The translations under genes were made by a program, and so were the position numbers. Of a stretch of 33,537 bases of DNA, positions 1 through 8,242 are shown one piece after another. The stretch is from JBKPNX01 sp046732855 (GTDB taxonomy: Bacteria; Pseudomonadota; Alphaproteobacteria; Geminicoccales; Geminicoccaceae): positions 1 through 33,537 of the forward strand of contig JBKPNX010000112.1 of the NCBI GenBank assembly GCA_046732855.1. Direction: 5' to 3'. How positions within the stretch are numbered: the stretch's first letter is position 1; every line of letters starts with the position of its first letter. Below the pieces are notes generated by a model. It was not told where the DNA came from. It saw nothing but the letters and a program-made list of their open reading frames with translations, and did not search any database.

Positions 1-592
1 CGCGGCGCCGCATACGCGCTTCGGTCTCGCCCGGCCTCCCCGCCCCCAGGATCGTGTGCCACGTGTCGGTCAGATCCGCCAGGTCGTCAGGATCAATCGC
101 GACAGTCCAGCCCCATCCTTGCGCCTGCTCCAAGGACAGACCCGTATATTCCTGCCACCGTCGATTGAAGAATTCCGCGAAGCCATCCGGCCGAGTGCGC
201 CACGCCAGGGTGGGGATCGTGTCGATGACCAGTCGAAACTGGTCCGTCAACTCTCGCGCCGCCGCCTTATTGCGCAAAGCGAGGTAGGTTGCGGTTCCAA
301 TCGCGGCGAGATCTATGCCGAGGTTGGCAAGGGCTGTGACTGCCAAAGGCTCTTCACGCGACAGGATGTAGCTCAACACTGCCAATACCATGCAGCCGGC
401 CGCCACGAGCAGAACCACGCGCTGCTCGAAGTAGCGGACGGCTATTAGCACAACGGCGACGTAGAATACGCCAACGGCAACGTCCACATGTGTAGTCGTG
501 TCGACAACGAAGATGGCAAGCGCGAGTGCCCCAGCCGCGATAGCGGCGATCGGCCAGGCACCATTTACTGGAGAAGACAACGCCCGCGACAT
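1..592 (-). CDS. Membrane-bound PAS sensor protein, probable histidine kinase (partial, N-terminus only)
   Basis: The gene runs off the left edge, so only about 197 N-terminal residues are visible. From the ATG at 592 there are about four hydrophobic segments (residues 12-30, 36-52, 57-76 and 86-106), followed by a PAS domain from about residue 116 with the typical stretch RWQEYTGLSLEQAQGWGW. That PAS type is common in rhizobial sensor histidine kinases, but the kinase or other output domain lies outside the window, so the output is inferred. An in-frame ATG at 643 would add 17 residues. I prefer 592 because GAGGAG lies 10 bases upstream of it and no ribosome site precedes 643. It is transcribed away from the LysR gene. 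Confidence 0.7.
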   Translation of the reverse strand, partial: MSRALSSPVNGAWPIAAIAAGALALAIFVVDTTTHVDVAVGVFYVAVVLIAVRYFEQRVVLLVAAGCMVLAVLSYILSREEPLAVTALANLGIDLAAIGTATYLALRNKAAARELTDQFRLVIDTIPTLAWRTRPDGFAEFFNRRWQEYTGLSLEQAQGWGWTVAIDPDDLADLTDTWHTILGAGRPGETEARMRRR

Positions 593-643
593 GCAGCTTC
601 TGCTCCTCACTCGCGTCAGATCGGGCTCGACCAGGTCGTCCAT

Positions 644-984
644 GGTTCGCGTCCCGTGTCTCGCGAAGCGCAGATGGCAGATAGGGCCTTGCTGCGGACC
701 CGCCAAGCCAAACCCAAGCTCGGCTCCCTACGCGAAGAGAGATGGCGCACGATCCCGCGACAGGGAAATTTCGTTTGGTTAACGTTTCGATGCCCGCTGA
801 CTATGCCAATGGTCGTGCCTGCCGTGTGGGCGGCGGCGGGCTCGCCGCGTGCGACGTCGCTGCTCGAGCAGACCCCACTGCGATTTGCACTCACGAGCGA
901 TTTCGGATTGGATAGGGAATGAGGGAGCTTTTTGAAGGAGCACGTCCACGGCGCGGACGAAGCGGATCGCAGGGATCATCCGAC
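644..984. other. Divergent intergenic region without recognisable genes
   Basis: This stretch separates the leftward sensor gene from the rightward LysR gene. Short frames on both strands have no recognisable domain. It should hold both promoters, and a LysR protein often binds such a divergent region, but I could not pick out a convincing T-N11-A box. Confidence 0.4.
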
Positions 985-1872
985 ATGGAGATGCATCAGA
1001 TCCGCTATTTCCTGGCGGTGGCGCGCACACTGCATTTCACCCGTGCCGCGGAGGAGTGCCACGTCACTCAGCCGGCCCTGACCAAGGCGATCCATCTGCT
1101 CGAGGAGGAACTCGGCGGCGAGCTCCTGCGGCGCGAGCGCACGCTGACACATCTGACCGAGCTCGGCCAGCGCATGCTGCCGTTGATGCTGCAATGTTAC
1201 GAGAGCGCCCGGTCGGCCAAGACCCTTGCGCACTCGATGAACAGCGGCGAGAGCGCCTCGCTCTCGATCGTGATCTCGCGCAGCGTCAACCTCGCGCTGT
1301 TGACCGCGCTGCTCGGCGAGCTGACGCGCATCTGCTCCAGTGTTCAGCTGAGACTGCGCCGGGGCTCGGGCCCCGAGGTGACCGAGCTGCTGAAGCGTGG
1401 CGAGGCCGAGCTCGCGCTCGCGGGTCCGCTCGGGGAGGCTTGGGAGCGCATCGACACTTGGCCGCTGTTCACTGAACCGTTCGAGCTGATTGTGCCCCCC
1501 GGGCACAAGCTCGCGGGGTACAACCTGGTCGAGTTCGACCAGCTCGCGAATGAGCGGCTCCTGGTCCTGGCCGAGTGCGAGACGGCGGACGAGATCGCGC
1601 GCCGCTTGGGCGGCCAGGGCATGACCATAGGGAGCGCCCATCAGGTTGCCACGGATCACGATCTGGTCACCCTGGTCGAGGCCGGTCTCGGGGTCGCGAT
1701 CGTGCCCGCGAGTGCGCTGCGCTCCGAGCGACTGCGCTCGGTTCCCCTCGATGGGCTCGACCTCACCAGGACGGTGGCCGTTTACGGCGTCGCGGGGCGC
1801 CGACGCTCGCCGGTCGCGACCATGCTCTTAAACCTGCTGCGTGCCGCCGACTGGTCGCGCTACTTCCATTAG
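985..1872 (+). CDS. LysR-family transcriptional regulator
   Basis: This is a 295-residue protein of normal LysR length. The N-terminal winged helix-turn-helix (residues about 3-62) contains RYFLAVARTLHFTRAAEECH and VTQPALTKAIHLLEEELGG, the classic LysR signature. The rest is a periplasmic-binding-like effector domain ending in an aromatic-rich tail. The start at 985 is chosen because homology begins at MEMHQIRYF and AGGGA lies 9 bases upstream; an upstream in-frame start at 919 would add 22 residues of low-complexity sequence. It is convergent with the peroxiredoxin-like gene and the two stop codons overlap. I see no OxyR-type redox cysteine pair in the effector domain, so peroxide sensing is only a contextual guess. 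Confidence 0.88.
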   Translation: MEMHQIRYFLAVARTLHFTRAAEECHVTQPALTKAIHLLEEELGGELLRRERTLTHLTELGQRMLPLMLQCYESARSAKTLAHSMNSGESASLSIVISRSVNLALLTALLGELTRICSSVQLRLRRGSGPEVTELLKRGEAELALAGPLGEAWERIDTWPLFTEPFELIVPPGHKLAGYNLVEFDQLANERLLVLAECETADEIARRLGGQGMTIGSAHQVATDHDLVTLVEAGLGVAIVPASALRSERLRSVPLDGLDLTRTVAVYGVAGRRRSPVATMLLNLLRAADWSRYFH

Positions 1873-2576
1873 CACTCGCTTCTTAGCGCCTTGAGCATGT
1901 CCTCGATCCCCATGCGCTTGCGGTAGTCGGGATCGACGAAGCGCGCCTTGACCTTGCCGTCCGTGCCAACCACGAAGGTGGCCGGGATCGGCAGCATCCA
2001 GGCGGCGTTGCCCTGATAGGCTGTAAGGTCCCAGCCGGCATCGGTCATCATGCGCTCCATCTCCGTGCCGACCCAGATCGCCAGGTTGAGCGAGAGCGCG
2101 TAGCCGTTGTCAACATCCGTCAGGATCGGAAACGGCGCCTCGGCCTCCGCCTTGAGTTCCGCGGCGAACGCTTCCCGATCCGGCAAGATCGCGACGATCT
2201 GGCCTCCCCCGGCCTGGACCTCCTTCTGTGCCGCCGCAAGGGCATGGGCGCTGATCCGGCAGTAGGGACACCAGTGTCCCCGATGGAACACGACGGCCGC
2301 GGGCCCCTTGATCAGCAGGTGCTCGAGACTGACCAAGCGGCCGCTCTCGTCGGGCAGGACGAACGGCGGCATCGGAGCGCCCGGGTGTGGCGCGGAGGAG
2401 CCAGCGCCGCTCTGCTTAAGCCTGCTCACCAGCCGCTCCACCGCCTCGGCAAACGGCGGGCTCAGCCCGCGCACCGCATAGGCCAGCGCCTGCAGCCGCT
2501 CATTCAGCGATGCATCCATGTCGCGACAATGCGCAAAGGCCTCCTCGAGAGCATCGGCAAGCGCCTTCGATGTCAT
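1869..2576 (-). CDS. Peroxiredoxin-like (AhpC/TSA) thioredoxin-fold protein
   Basis: This 235-residue protein has an N-terminal helical part (about 1-60) followed by an AhpC/TSA-type thioredoxin fold. The active-site segment FHRGHWCPYC places cysteines at 103 and 106, which is the arrangement of the peroxiredoxin-like family. Downstream conserved parts include the IVAILPDR strand and a PIPATFVVG segment. By family it would reduce peroxides or act as a thiol oxidoreductase in the cytoplasm; no signal peptide is visible. The start at 2576 is chosen because CAGGAG lies 7 bases upstream. The frame stays open upstream to 2738, but that part does not resemble the family. It converges on the LysR gene, with overlapping stop codons. 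Confidence 0.82.
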   Translation of the reverse strand: MTSKALADALEEAFAHCRDMDASLNERLQALAYAVRGLSPPFAEAVERLVSRLKQSGAGSSAPHPGAPMPPFVLPDESGRLVSLEHLLIKGPAAVVFHRGHWCPYCRISAHALAAAQKEVQAGGGQIVAILPDREAFAAELKAEAEAPFPILTDVDNGYALSLNLAIWVGTEMERMMTDAGWDLTAYQGNAAWMLPIPATFVVGTDGKVKARFVDPDYRKRMGIEDMLKALRSEC

Positions 2577-2924
2577 CCGACGACTCCTGACGACCGGTAA
2601 CGGGTCCCACCGGGTGATACAGCGGACGGACTGCGCAAAGGTACGACGTGGATGCGGGCAAGAGGCACTATATTCGGCCGAGTCCCATTTGGCAGGAGGC
2701 CTGTCCCTGGTAAAGGAGGCTTGGGGAACCTCGGTCATGAGCGGACAAGAGCTTGCAGGGCCGCCCGCACCGCCTCAGGCCGCGCCGACAACGGCACAGG
2801 TAAGATACAGAGCCAACTCAAGAAGCGCCTCGTACTCGGCTTGACCGATTTTTCTGGCGCAGCGCCGAGGTGACCGAGTTGCCCATCGTATTGTCCGCGC
2901 CTTATCGAGCGTTCCCGGGCTAGT

Positions 2925-3110
2925 CTAGGATCCTTTAGCGAAAAGGGCGGGCGCCTTGCCGACCTTAGCCGCCCGCTCTGCCGCGCCGCAGGCGACGAGC
3001 TCGGCGATCGCGCGGTGCATCGGCTCATGGCCCCATTCCGGCACGTTGTATGGCGGTCCGCCCGCCTCGAAATTCGCTCGAAAGCCGTCGAGCTCGTCCG
3101 GAAGCGACAT
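2925..3110 (-). pseudogene. Frameshifted N-terminal stub of a second peroxiredoxin-like gene
   Basis: A 61-residue frame starts at an ATG with AAAGGA about 8 bases upstream. It begins MSLPDELDGFRANFEAG and continues PPYNVPEWGHEPMHRA, which matches my memory of the N-terminal helical region of peroxiredoxin-like proteins. At VGKAPA the expected continuation (APAF-LKDP) switches to the next frame, where PPFSLKDP is readable, before homology is lost. The thioredoxin-fold body with its cysteines is missing. I read this as a paralogue of the gene at 1869-2576, broken by a one-base frameshift in a short C/T run and then deleted. A real 61-residue protein is possible but less likely. Confidence 0.55.
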
Positions 3111-3482
3111 GGGGATTCCTTTCGTAGAGGTTTCGACCTGGAAACTTCCGGGCCTCACGTTGCCCCATTTACGCCAGGACTGCCGCCGCGCGTCCGCCTC
3201 CTCAAGGAGCGCCGCTCGAGGGTCCGCTCTCGCCAGCGTGCGCCGATTCTTTAATAGTGCGCCTTCGCGCGCGTCACCCGAGCCTGTGGTCAAGTTCTAT
3301 AGCGGCCGCGGCCCGGCCGAGGAGTGGATCGAAGGGCAAGCACGCGCTGCGCTGCACACGGCTTCCTTGCCACGGCGTCAGTGACCGGGTCTGTGCCATC
3401 GGAGCCTTGCCAATCGCTTCGGAGCGGCGGATCCTCAGCGTCGGCTAATGGCGTGCTGCACAGCCATAAACGGGAGCACCGC
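3111..3482. other. Intergenic region upstream of the debranching enzyme
   Basis: About 370 bases between the leftward peroxiredoxin stub and the rightward glucosidase gene. No recognisable coding sequence or repeat was seen. The frame of the glucosidase stays open upstream to 3324, but it lacks homology there. The last bases contain the ribosome site GGGAG, 6 bases before the ATG at 3483. Confidence 0.4.
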
Positions 3483-5660
3483 ATGACGGTCAAGGTCCAG
3501 GTCGGCCCACCGCAGATCGCCATCCACCAGGGTCAAACGGTTTTGATCAGCGAGGAGGACGGGCAGGTCATTTGGCCGAGCGACAAAGGCCTGTACTTCT
3601 TCGATACACGGCTTGTCAGCAGTTGGGCCATTTATGCGAACGGCGAACCCTGGGACCTGCTGAGCGGCGGCGCTATCAGCTATTACGCCTCCCGTATCTT
3701 TCTCACCAATCGAGCTTTGCTCACCGAAGCCGGCACGATCCCGCCGCGCACCCTGGGCCTGATCCTCAGCCGGTCGATCAGCGGCGGCATTCACGAGGAT
3801 ATTGACGTAATCAACTACGGGATGAAGCCGACGATCTTCCAGCTAGAGATCGCACTCCGTTGTGATTTTGCAGACGTTTTTGAAGTGAAGTCAGGCCGAA
3901 TTGTGCGCCGGGGCCGGATTACCACGGAATGGTCCGAAGCGCACCAGCATCTGCGTACCACCTACCGCAACCGCGACTTCACCCGCGCAGTGACAATTTC
4001 TCCCGCGCAGTCGTCAACAAAAGCAGTATACGCAAACGGACGGCTCAGCTTCGAGGTGGCTCTCGGGCCGGGTGAACCATGGCATTGCTGTCTTCTCTAC
4101 ACACTCGCCGATGGCGACCGGCATCATGTTGCGCCCACGCACTGCATCCGCGACAGCCACAAGTCGCGCCAGGCCGAGACGATGGCGGACTGGTTAGAAA
4201 GAGTCGTCAAGATTCGGACCAGCAACGAGGAATTTTATCGCCTGTTTCGCCAGGCACTCGAGGATATGGCTGCCCTCCGACTGCCGATGGCAAGTACGGA
4301 TCATATGGTTTTCTTGCCGGCCGCCGGGCTCCCCTGGTTCGTCGCGCCGTTCGGACGCGACAGCCTGGTCGTCTCGCTACAAAACACCCTAGTCTATCCG
4401 GAGTTTGCACGCGGGACTTTGGAGGTTCTCGGCGCATTGCAGGCAAAGCACCAGGATGACTACCGCGACGCCGAGCCCGGCAAGATACTGCACGAGATGC
4501 GCTATGGCGAACTTGCGCATTTCAAGCTGATCCCGCACACTCCCTATTACGGCACTGCCGACGCAACGCCGCTCTACTTGATCGCCTTGCACTCTGCCTG
4601 GCGCGCCATCGGCGACCGGGAGCTGTTGGAGCGGCATCTCGAGACTGCAGAGGGATGCCTCTCGTGGATTGACGAGTATGGTGACCGCGACGGCGACGGT
4701 TTCCAAGAATACCAGACGCGCTCGCCGGTCGGCTATGAGAATATGGGCTGGAAGGATTCGGGTGATGCCGTCGTCAATCCCGACGGCTCTTTGGTCAAAG
4801 GCCCGAAGGCACTGTGTGAGCTGCAAGGCTATGTCTACAGTGCCTGGGTACGCATGGCCGAGGTGTTCGATGCGCTCGGAAACCCGGAGCGCGCGCAGGC
4901 GTTGCGCGCCAAAGCAGATGCACTGTTCCAGCGCTTCAACGATGCGTTCTGGTCCGAAGATCTCGGCTTCTATGCTTATGCGCTTGATGGCGACCAGAAG
5001 AAGGTGCTGACCGTCGCCTCCAATGCCGGACATTGCCTGTGGTCAGGCATCGCGCCTCCCGAGCGCGCCAAGAAGGTTGTGGAACGGCTGATGGCGCCGG
5101 ACATGTTGACCGGATGGGGCATCCGCACGCTTTCCACCAGCAATCCTGCGTTCAATTTGTACAATTATCAGACGGGCTCGGTCTGGCCGCACGACAACGC
5201 GATCATTGCGATGGGCTTTAAATTCTACGGCTTCACCACGGAGGTAGCGCGAATCGCCCACAACATCAGCGTTGCAGCGAGCTATTTCCGGCTCAATCAG
5301 CTGCCGGAGTTGTACACCGCGTTCGAACGGGAAGAGACCAACTTCCCGGTGCAATATATCGGCGCAAACGTTCCGCAAGCCTGGGCAGCCGGCTCGGCGT
5401 TCATGCTGACACAGGCGCTGCTGGGCTTTCTGCCCGATGCGCCCCGCAACAAGCTCTATATCGACCCGTCGCTGCCGCAATGGCTGCCCGACCTAGCTGT
5501 CTACGACCTCCACCTCGGCAAGCACAAGCTCGACATCCGCTTCTGGCTTGAGGGGGAAGATACCAACTTCGAGGTCATCAAGGGTGATCCCAAGCTGGTA
5601 GAGCGCTGCAATGTGGTGTCCAAGATCGCGCAGCTGAAAACCGCCTCCGATCCGCTTTAA
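3483..5660 (+). CDS. Amylo-alpha-1,6-glucosidase / glycogen debranching-type enzyme
   Basis: This 725-residue protein has the two-part architecture of bacterial debranching-enzyme-like glucosidases. The N-terminal beta-rich domain (about 1-230) starts near GQTVLISEEDGQV and contains FFDTRLVSSW. The C-terminal (alpha/alpha)6-barrel domain contains LPWFVAPFGRDSLV, ENMGWKDSGDAV, YQTGSVWPHDNAI and a final LPELYTAFERE segment. These match the GDE_N/GDE_C families, which hydrolyse alpha-1,6 or related glucosidic bonds. The exact substrate (glycogen, glucosylglycerate or another glucoside) cannot be told from sequence. The start is set by GGGAG 6 bases upstream. Released glucose could feed the pentose phosphate genes downstream, but those lie on the opposite strand. 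Confidence 0.88.
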   Translation: MTVKVQVGPPQIAIHQGQTVLISEEDGQVIWPSDKGLYFFDTRLVSSWAIYANGEPWDLLSGGAISYYASRIFLTNRALLTEAGTIPPRTLGLILSRSISGGIHEDIDVINYGMKPTIFQLEIALRCDFADVFEVKSGRIVRRGRITTEWSEAHQHLRTTYRNRDFTRAVTISPAQSSTKAVYANGRLSFEVALGPGEPWHCCLLYTLADGDRHHVAPTHCIRDSHKSRQAETMADWLERVVKIRTSNEEFYRLFRQALEDMAALRLPMASTDHMVFLPAAGLPWFVAPFGRDSLVVSLQNTLVYPEFARGTLEVLGALQAKHQDDYRDAEPGKILHEMRYGELAHFKLIPHTPYYGTADATPLYLIALHSAWRAIGDRELLERHLETAEGCLSWIDEYGDRDGDGFQEYQTRSPVGYENMGWKDSGDAVVNPDGSLVKGPKALCELQGYVYSAWVRMAEVFDALGNPERAQALRAKADALFQRFNDAFWSEDLGFYAYALDGDQKKVLTVASNAGHCLWSGIAPPERAKKVVERLMAPDMLTGWGIRTLSTSNPAFNLYNYQTGSVWPHDNAIIAMGFKFYGFTTEVARIAHNISVAASYFRLNQLPELYTAFEREETNFPVQYIGANVPQAWAAGSAFMLTQALLGFLPDAPRNKLYIDPSLPQWLPDLAVYDLHLGKHKLDIRFWLEGEDTNFEVIKGDPKLVERCNVVSKIAQLKTASDPL

Positions 5661-5719
5661 GTCTAGCCCTGTCAGGTCCACGGCGAAGGTGAGTCGTTGC
5701 CGTCGTAGGACGGGTCAGC

Positions 5720-5935
5720 GCCGGCGAGGTGCGTGGACCTGCATCGAGTCCGGGCGAGCCGAGCCGGCGCGCGAACCGCTCCGGCGTCTGTAACCGAGCG
5801 CGCTGTGCGGTCGCTCGCGGTTGTAGTATCAACGCCAGGCCTCGATCACCCGCGCGGCCTCGGTGAGCGAGCCAAACCAAGGCATTCGTCCCGGAACCAG
5901 CCGATGAAGCTTGTACTGCGACGCGCCATGTTGTC
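5720..5935 (-). pseudogene. IS3-family transposase (OrfB) C-terminal remnant
   Basis: On the minus strand, fragments in several frames spell the C-terminal end of an IS3-type integrase: WFRDECL, FGSLTEAARVIEAWR, an in-frame TGA, YYNRERPHSALGY and then QTPERFA after a frame change. The order matches the usual DECL...EARAxIEAWRxDYNxxRPHSxLGYxTP end of IS3 OrfB proteins. The DDE acidic residues further upstream are missing, so it cannot be active. It lies directly against the IS630-like remnant, suggesting nested insertion followed by deletion. The boundaries are approximate and no inverted repeats were identified. Confidence 0.65.
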
Positions 5936-5939
5936 GCGG

Positions 5940-6237
5940 TGAACCGTGCCGGGTCCATGTAGCGCTGCCAAGCGCGCCACAGCAGGCGCTTGCCGGCGAC
6001 GTCGGGTCGGTCCTGCTCGGCCGCTCACAGGGACTCTTTTTTATGCCTGAGGGCGATCCGGCGCAGCCTGTTGTGGATGGTCGACAGCCCGGCCCGCACC
6101 TCATAGCACCGCTGCATCAGCTTGATCACCGCCGACGGGCTGACGGCGAAGCGCCGCGCCGCTTCGCGGATCGAGCTGCCGCGCTCGACCGCACTCACGA
6201 TCCGCAGCCGCAGGTCCATTGATGTCAATGCTGGCAT
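5940..6237 (-). pseudogene. IS630-family transposase N-terminal remnant with internal stop
   Basis: The minus frame begins MPALTSMDLRLRIVSAVERG and continues SSIREAARRFAVSPSAVIK, the helix-turn-helix of IS630-type transposases. The usual middle section is shortened to IHNRLRRIALRHKKESL. A TGA then interrupts the frame, which continues as AAEQDRPDVAGKRLLWRAWQ and RYMDPARF before the catalytic DDE domain should start. Family members read through this point without a stop. The remnant therefore has an internal deletion, a nonsense codon and a lost C-terminus. It ends only about 20 bases from the stop codon of the rpiA-gntK fusion gene. Confidence 0.7.
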
Positions 6238-6256
6238 GACGAGATCTCGGCTGGTC

Positions 6257-7498
6257 TCAACCGACCGCTACGGAAGCGCCGAGCAGCCGGATGATCTCCT
6301 CGGCGATCTGATCGGCTGGCACCCCCACATCGATCGTCAAAGGCTCCTCGCCCGGATCCGGTTCTTCGAGCGCATCGAACTGGCTTTGCAGCAGGCTTGC
6401 GGGCATAAAATGGCCGCGGCGCCCCGCCAAATGTTCGGCGATGAGGTCGCGGCCGCCGCGAAGATAGATCAGCCGGACTTCCGGCCGGTCGCCGATGATG
6501 ATCTGGCGATAGGATCGCTTCAGCGCGGAACAGGTGATGATCCCCGGCTGCTTCTTGGCGCGCTGACCGTCGATCCAGGCGGCCACGCGTTCGAGCCAAG
6601 GCTGGCGGTCGGCATCGGTCAACGGGATTCCGGCATGCATCTTGACCACGTTCGCCTCGGGATGGAGCGCGTCGCCTTCCTCGAAAGACCAGCCGAGACG
6701 CGCCGCCAGTTCTCGCGCGACCGTCGACTTGCCCGTCCCTGACACCCCCATGATCACCAGGATCGGCGGACTGCCCCGATGGGCGCGCGCACTGTCGAGG
6801 CGGTGCACGCCGGCCGCGTCGGCGACGAAGACCGGATCGGCGCGGCCGATGAACAGACCGCTTTCGACCACGCCAACGACCCGCCTGATGCGCTCCTCCA
6901 GCAGCGCCGGGTCGGCGATTGGACCGAAGCTGCAGTCGAGAATGCGGTTACCGCTGTCGGTGACGAAGGGCTGGCCCGCCGACGACAGGCGCAGCCGGGC
7001 GCTGGCGCCGAGCCCCTCAAGCGCCGCCCCGGTCGCTTCCAACCCGAAGGCGACGACCTCGACCGGGACCGGTGCGCGCGTACCCAGCCGATCCACCAGC
7101 TTCGCCCCGTCGACGATGATGGCGAGGCGCCGGCTCGCTGCGGCAACGATCTTCTCGCGCAACAGTGCTCCGCCCAGTCCCTTGATCAGATTGAGCGTGC
7201 CGCGTTCAACCTCGTCCGCGCCGTCGATCGTAAGATCGATCTGGCGATGCTCGCCGAATGAAGTGAGCGGAATTCCCGCGGTCGTCGCCTGGGCCGCCGT
7301 ACGTTCCGAGGTGGGAATACCGACGAAACGCAGGCCCTCTCGATGACGCCGAGCAAGCGCCTCGACGGCGAAGGCCGCGGTCGAGCCGGTGCCGAGCCCG
7401 ACGACCATGCCATCCTGGACCATTTCCACCGCTGCCTCCGCGGCCTCGCGCTTGAGCGCGTCCCGCTCGGCGCCGGGTTCGGCATCCCCCGCGCTCAT
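6257..7498 (-). CDS. rpiA-gntK: Fusion protein: ribose-5-phosphate isomerase A (N-term) + gluconokinase (C-term)
   Basis: One 413-residue frame carries two enzymes. Residues 1-233 are RpiA, with GLGTGST (34-40), DGADEV (92-97) and KGLGGALLREK (106-116). It interconverts ribose-5-phosphate and ribulose-5-phosphate. After a short linker (about 234-244), residues 245-413 form a GntK-type kinase with the P-loop GVSGTGKST (251-259) and family motifs EGDALHPEANVVKMHAGIPL, CSALKRSYR and GHFMPASLLQSQFDALEEP. It would phosphorylate gluconate to 6-phosphogluconate. Both halves look complete. It is the last gene of the pentose phosphate operon and its ATG overlaps the rpe stop as ATGA, which suggests translational coupling. 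Both activities meet at the oxidative-branch intermediates. Confidence 0.93.
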   Translation of the reverse strand: MSAGDAEPGAERDALKREAAEAAVEMVQDGMVVGLGTGSTAAFAVEALARRHREGLRFVGIPTSERTAAQATTAGIPLTSFGEHRQIDLTIDGADEVERGTLNLIKGLGGALLREKIVAAASRRLAIIVDGAKLVDRLGTRAPVPVEVVAFGLEATGAALEGLGASARLRLSSAGQPFVTDSGNRILDCSFGPIADPALLEERIRRVVGVVESGLFIGRADPVFVADAAGVHRLDSARAHRGSPPILVIMGVSGTGKSTVARELAARLGWSFEEGDALHPEANVVKMHAGIPLTDADRQPWLERVAAWIDGQRAKKQPGIITCSALKRSYRQIIIGDRPEVRLIYLRGGRDLIAEHLAGRRGHFMPASLLQSQFDALEEPDPGEEPLTIDVGVPADQIAEEIIRLLGASVAVG

Positions 7499-8220
7499 GA
7501 CTGGACCGCCGCCGTGACGCTGGCGCGAATCGCCGTGATCGCCGCCCCGTAATCCTTCGCGCCGAAAATAGCCGAGCCGGCGACGATCGCCGTAGCTCCG
7601 GCCGCCGCAGCCTGCGCGGCTGTCGTCACGTTCTCGCCGCCATCGACCTCGATTACCGGAGAGAGACCGCGCTCGGCGCAGATCGCCCGCAGGCGCCGGA
7701 TCTTGGGCAGCATCTCGGGCAGGAAGGCTTGGCTCCCAAATCCCGGGTTCACGGTCATCACCAGGACTATATCGCAGAGATGGAGGACATATTCGATGAG
7801 TTCCGGCGGGCTCGCCGGATCGAGCACCACGCCCGCCTTTTTGCCGAGGTCGCGGATCCGGGTCAGCGTCCGATGCAGGTGGATCGTGGAGCCGGGCTCG
7901 GCCTGGACGAGCAGTTGATCCGCCCCCGCCTCGGCGAAGGCGCCAAGGTAGCGCTCCGGTTCGACGATCATGAGATGCACATTGAGAGGCTTCGCGGTGG
8001 ACCGTCGGATGGCCTGCAACACGACCGGCCCGATCGTGATATTCGGCACGAATCGGCCATCCATCACGTCCACGTGGATCCAGTCGGCGCCGGCCCGATC
8101 GACTGCGCGCACCTCGTCGCCCAAGCGCGTGAAGTCTGCCGACAACACCGACGGTGCGATGAGGACTGGCACGACCGTCAGCGTCGCGGTGCGGGGGAGC
8201 GTAGTAACGGCTTCGGGCAT
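7495..8220 (-). CDS. rpe: Ribulose-phosphate 3-epimerase
   Basis: A 241-residue TIM-barrel enzyme that interconverts ribulose-5-phosphate and xylulose-5-phosphate. Family signatures are clear: IAPSVLSADFTRLGDEV, WIHVDVMDGRFVPNITIGP, VHLMIVEPERY, MTVNPGFGSQAF and EVDGGENVTTAAQAAAAGA. These include the metal-binding His and Asp residues. The ATG at 8220 gives about 20 residues before the conserved core and has no clear ribosome site, so translation may depend on the gene upstream or start at the GTG just before VLIAPS. The stop overlaps the next start codon by four bases. Confidence 0.93.
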   Translation of the reverse strand: MPEAVTTLPRTATLTVVPVLIAPSVLSADFTRLGDEVRAVDRAGADWIHVDVMDGRFVPNITIGPVVLQAIRRSTAKPLNVHLMIVEPERYLGAFAEAGADQLLVQAEPGSTIHLHRTLTRIRDLGKKAGVVLDPASPPELIEYVLHLCDIVLVMTVNPGFGSQAFLPEMLPKIRRLRAICAERGLSPVIEVDGGENVTTAAQAAAAGATAIVAGSAIFGAKDYGAAITAIRASVTAAVQS

Positions 8221-8242
8221 CGAAAATCCATGGAGACGTGGG

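Noticed and set aside
976..1659. Long minus-strand open frame (227 codons) opposite the LysR gene
   Set aside because: It has low-complexity composition, no domain and mirrors the codon structure of the clear LysR gene. It is a high-GC shadow frame.
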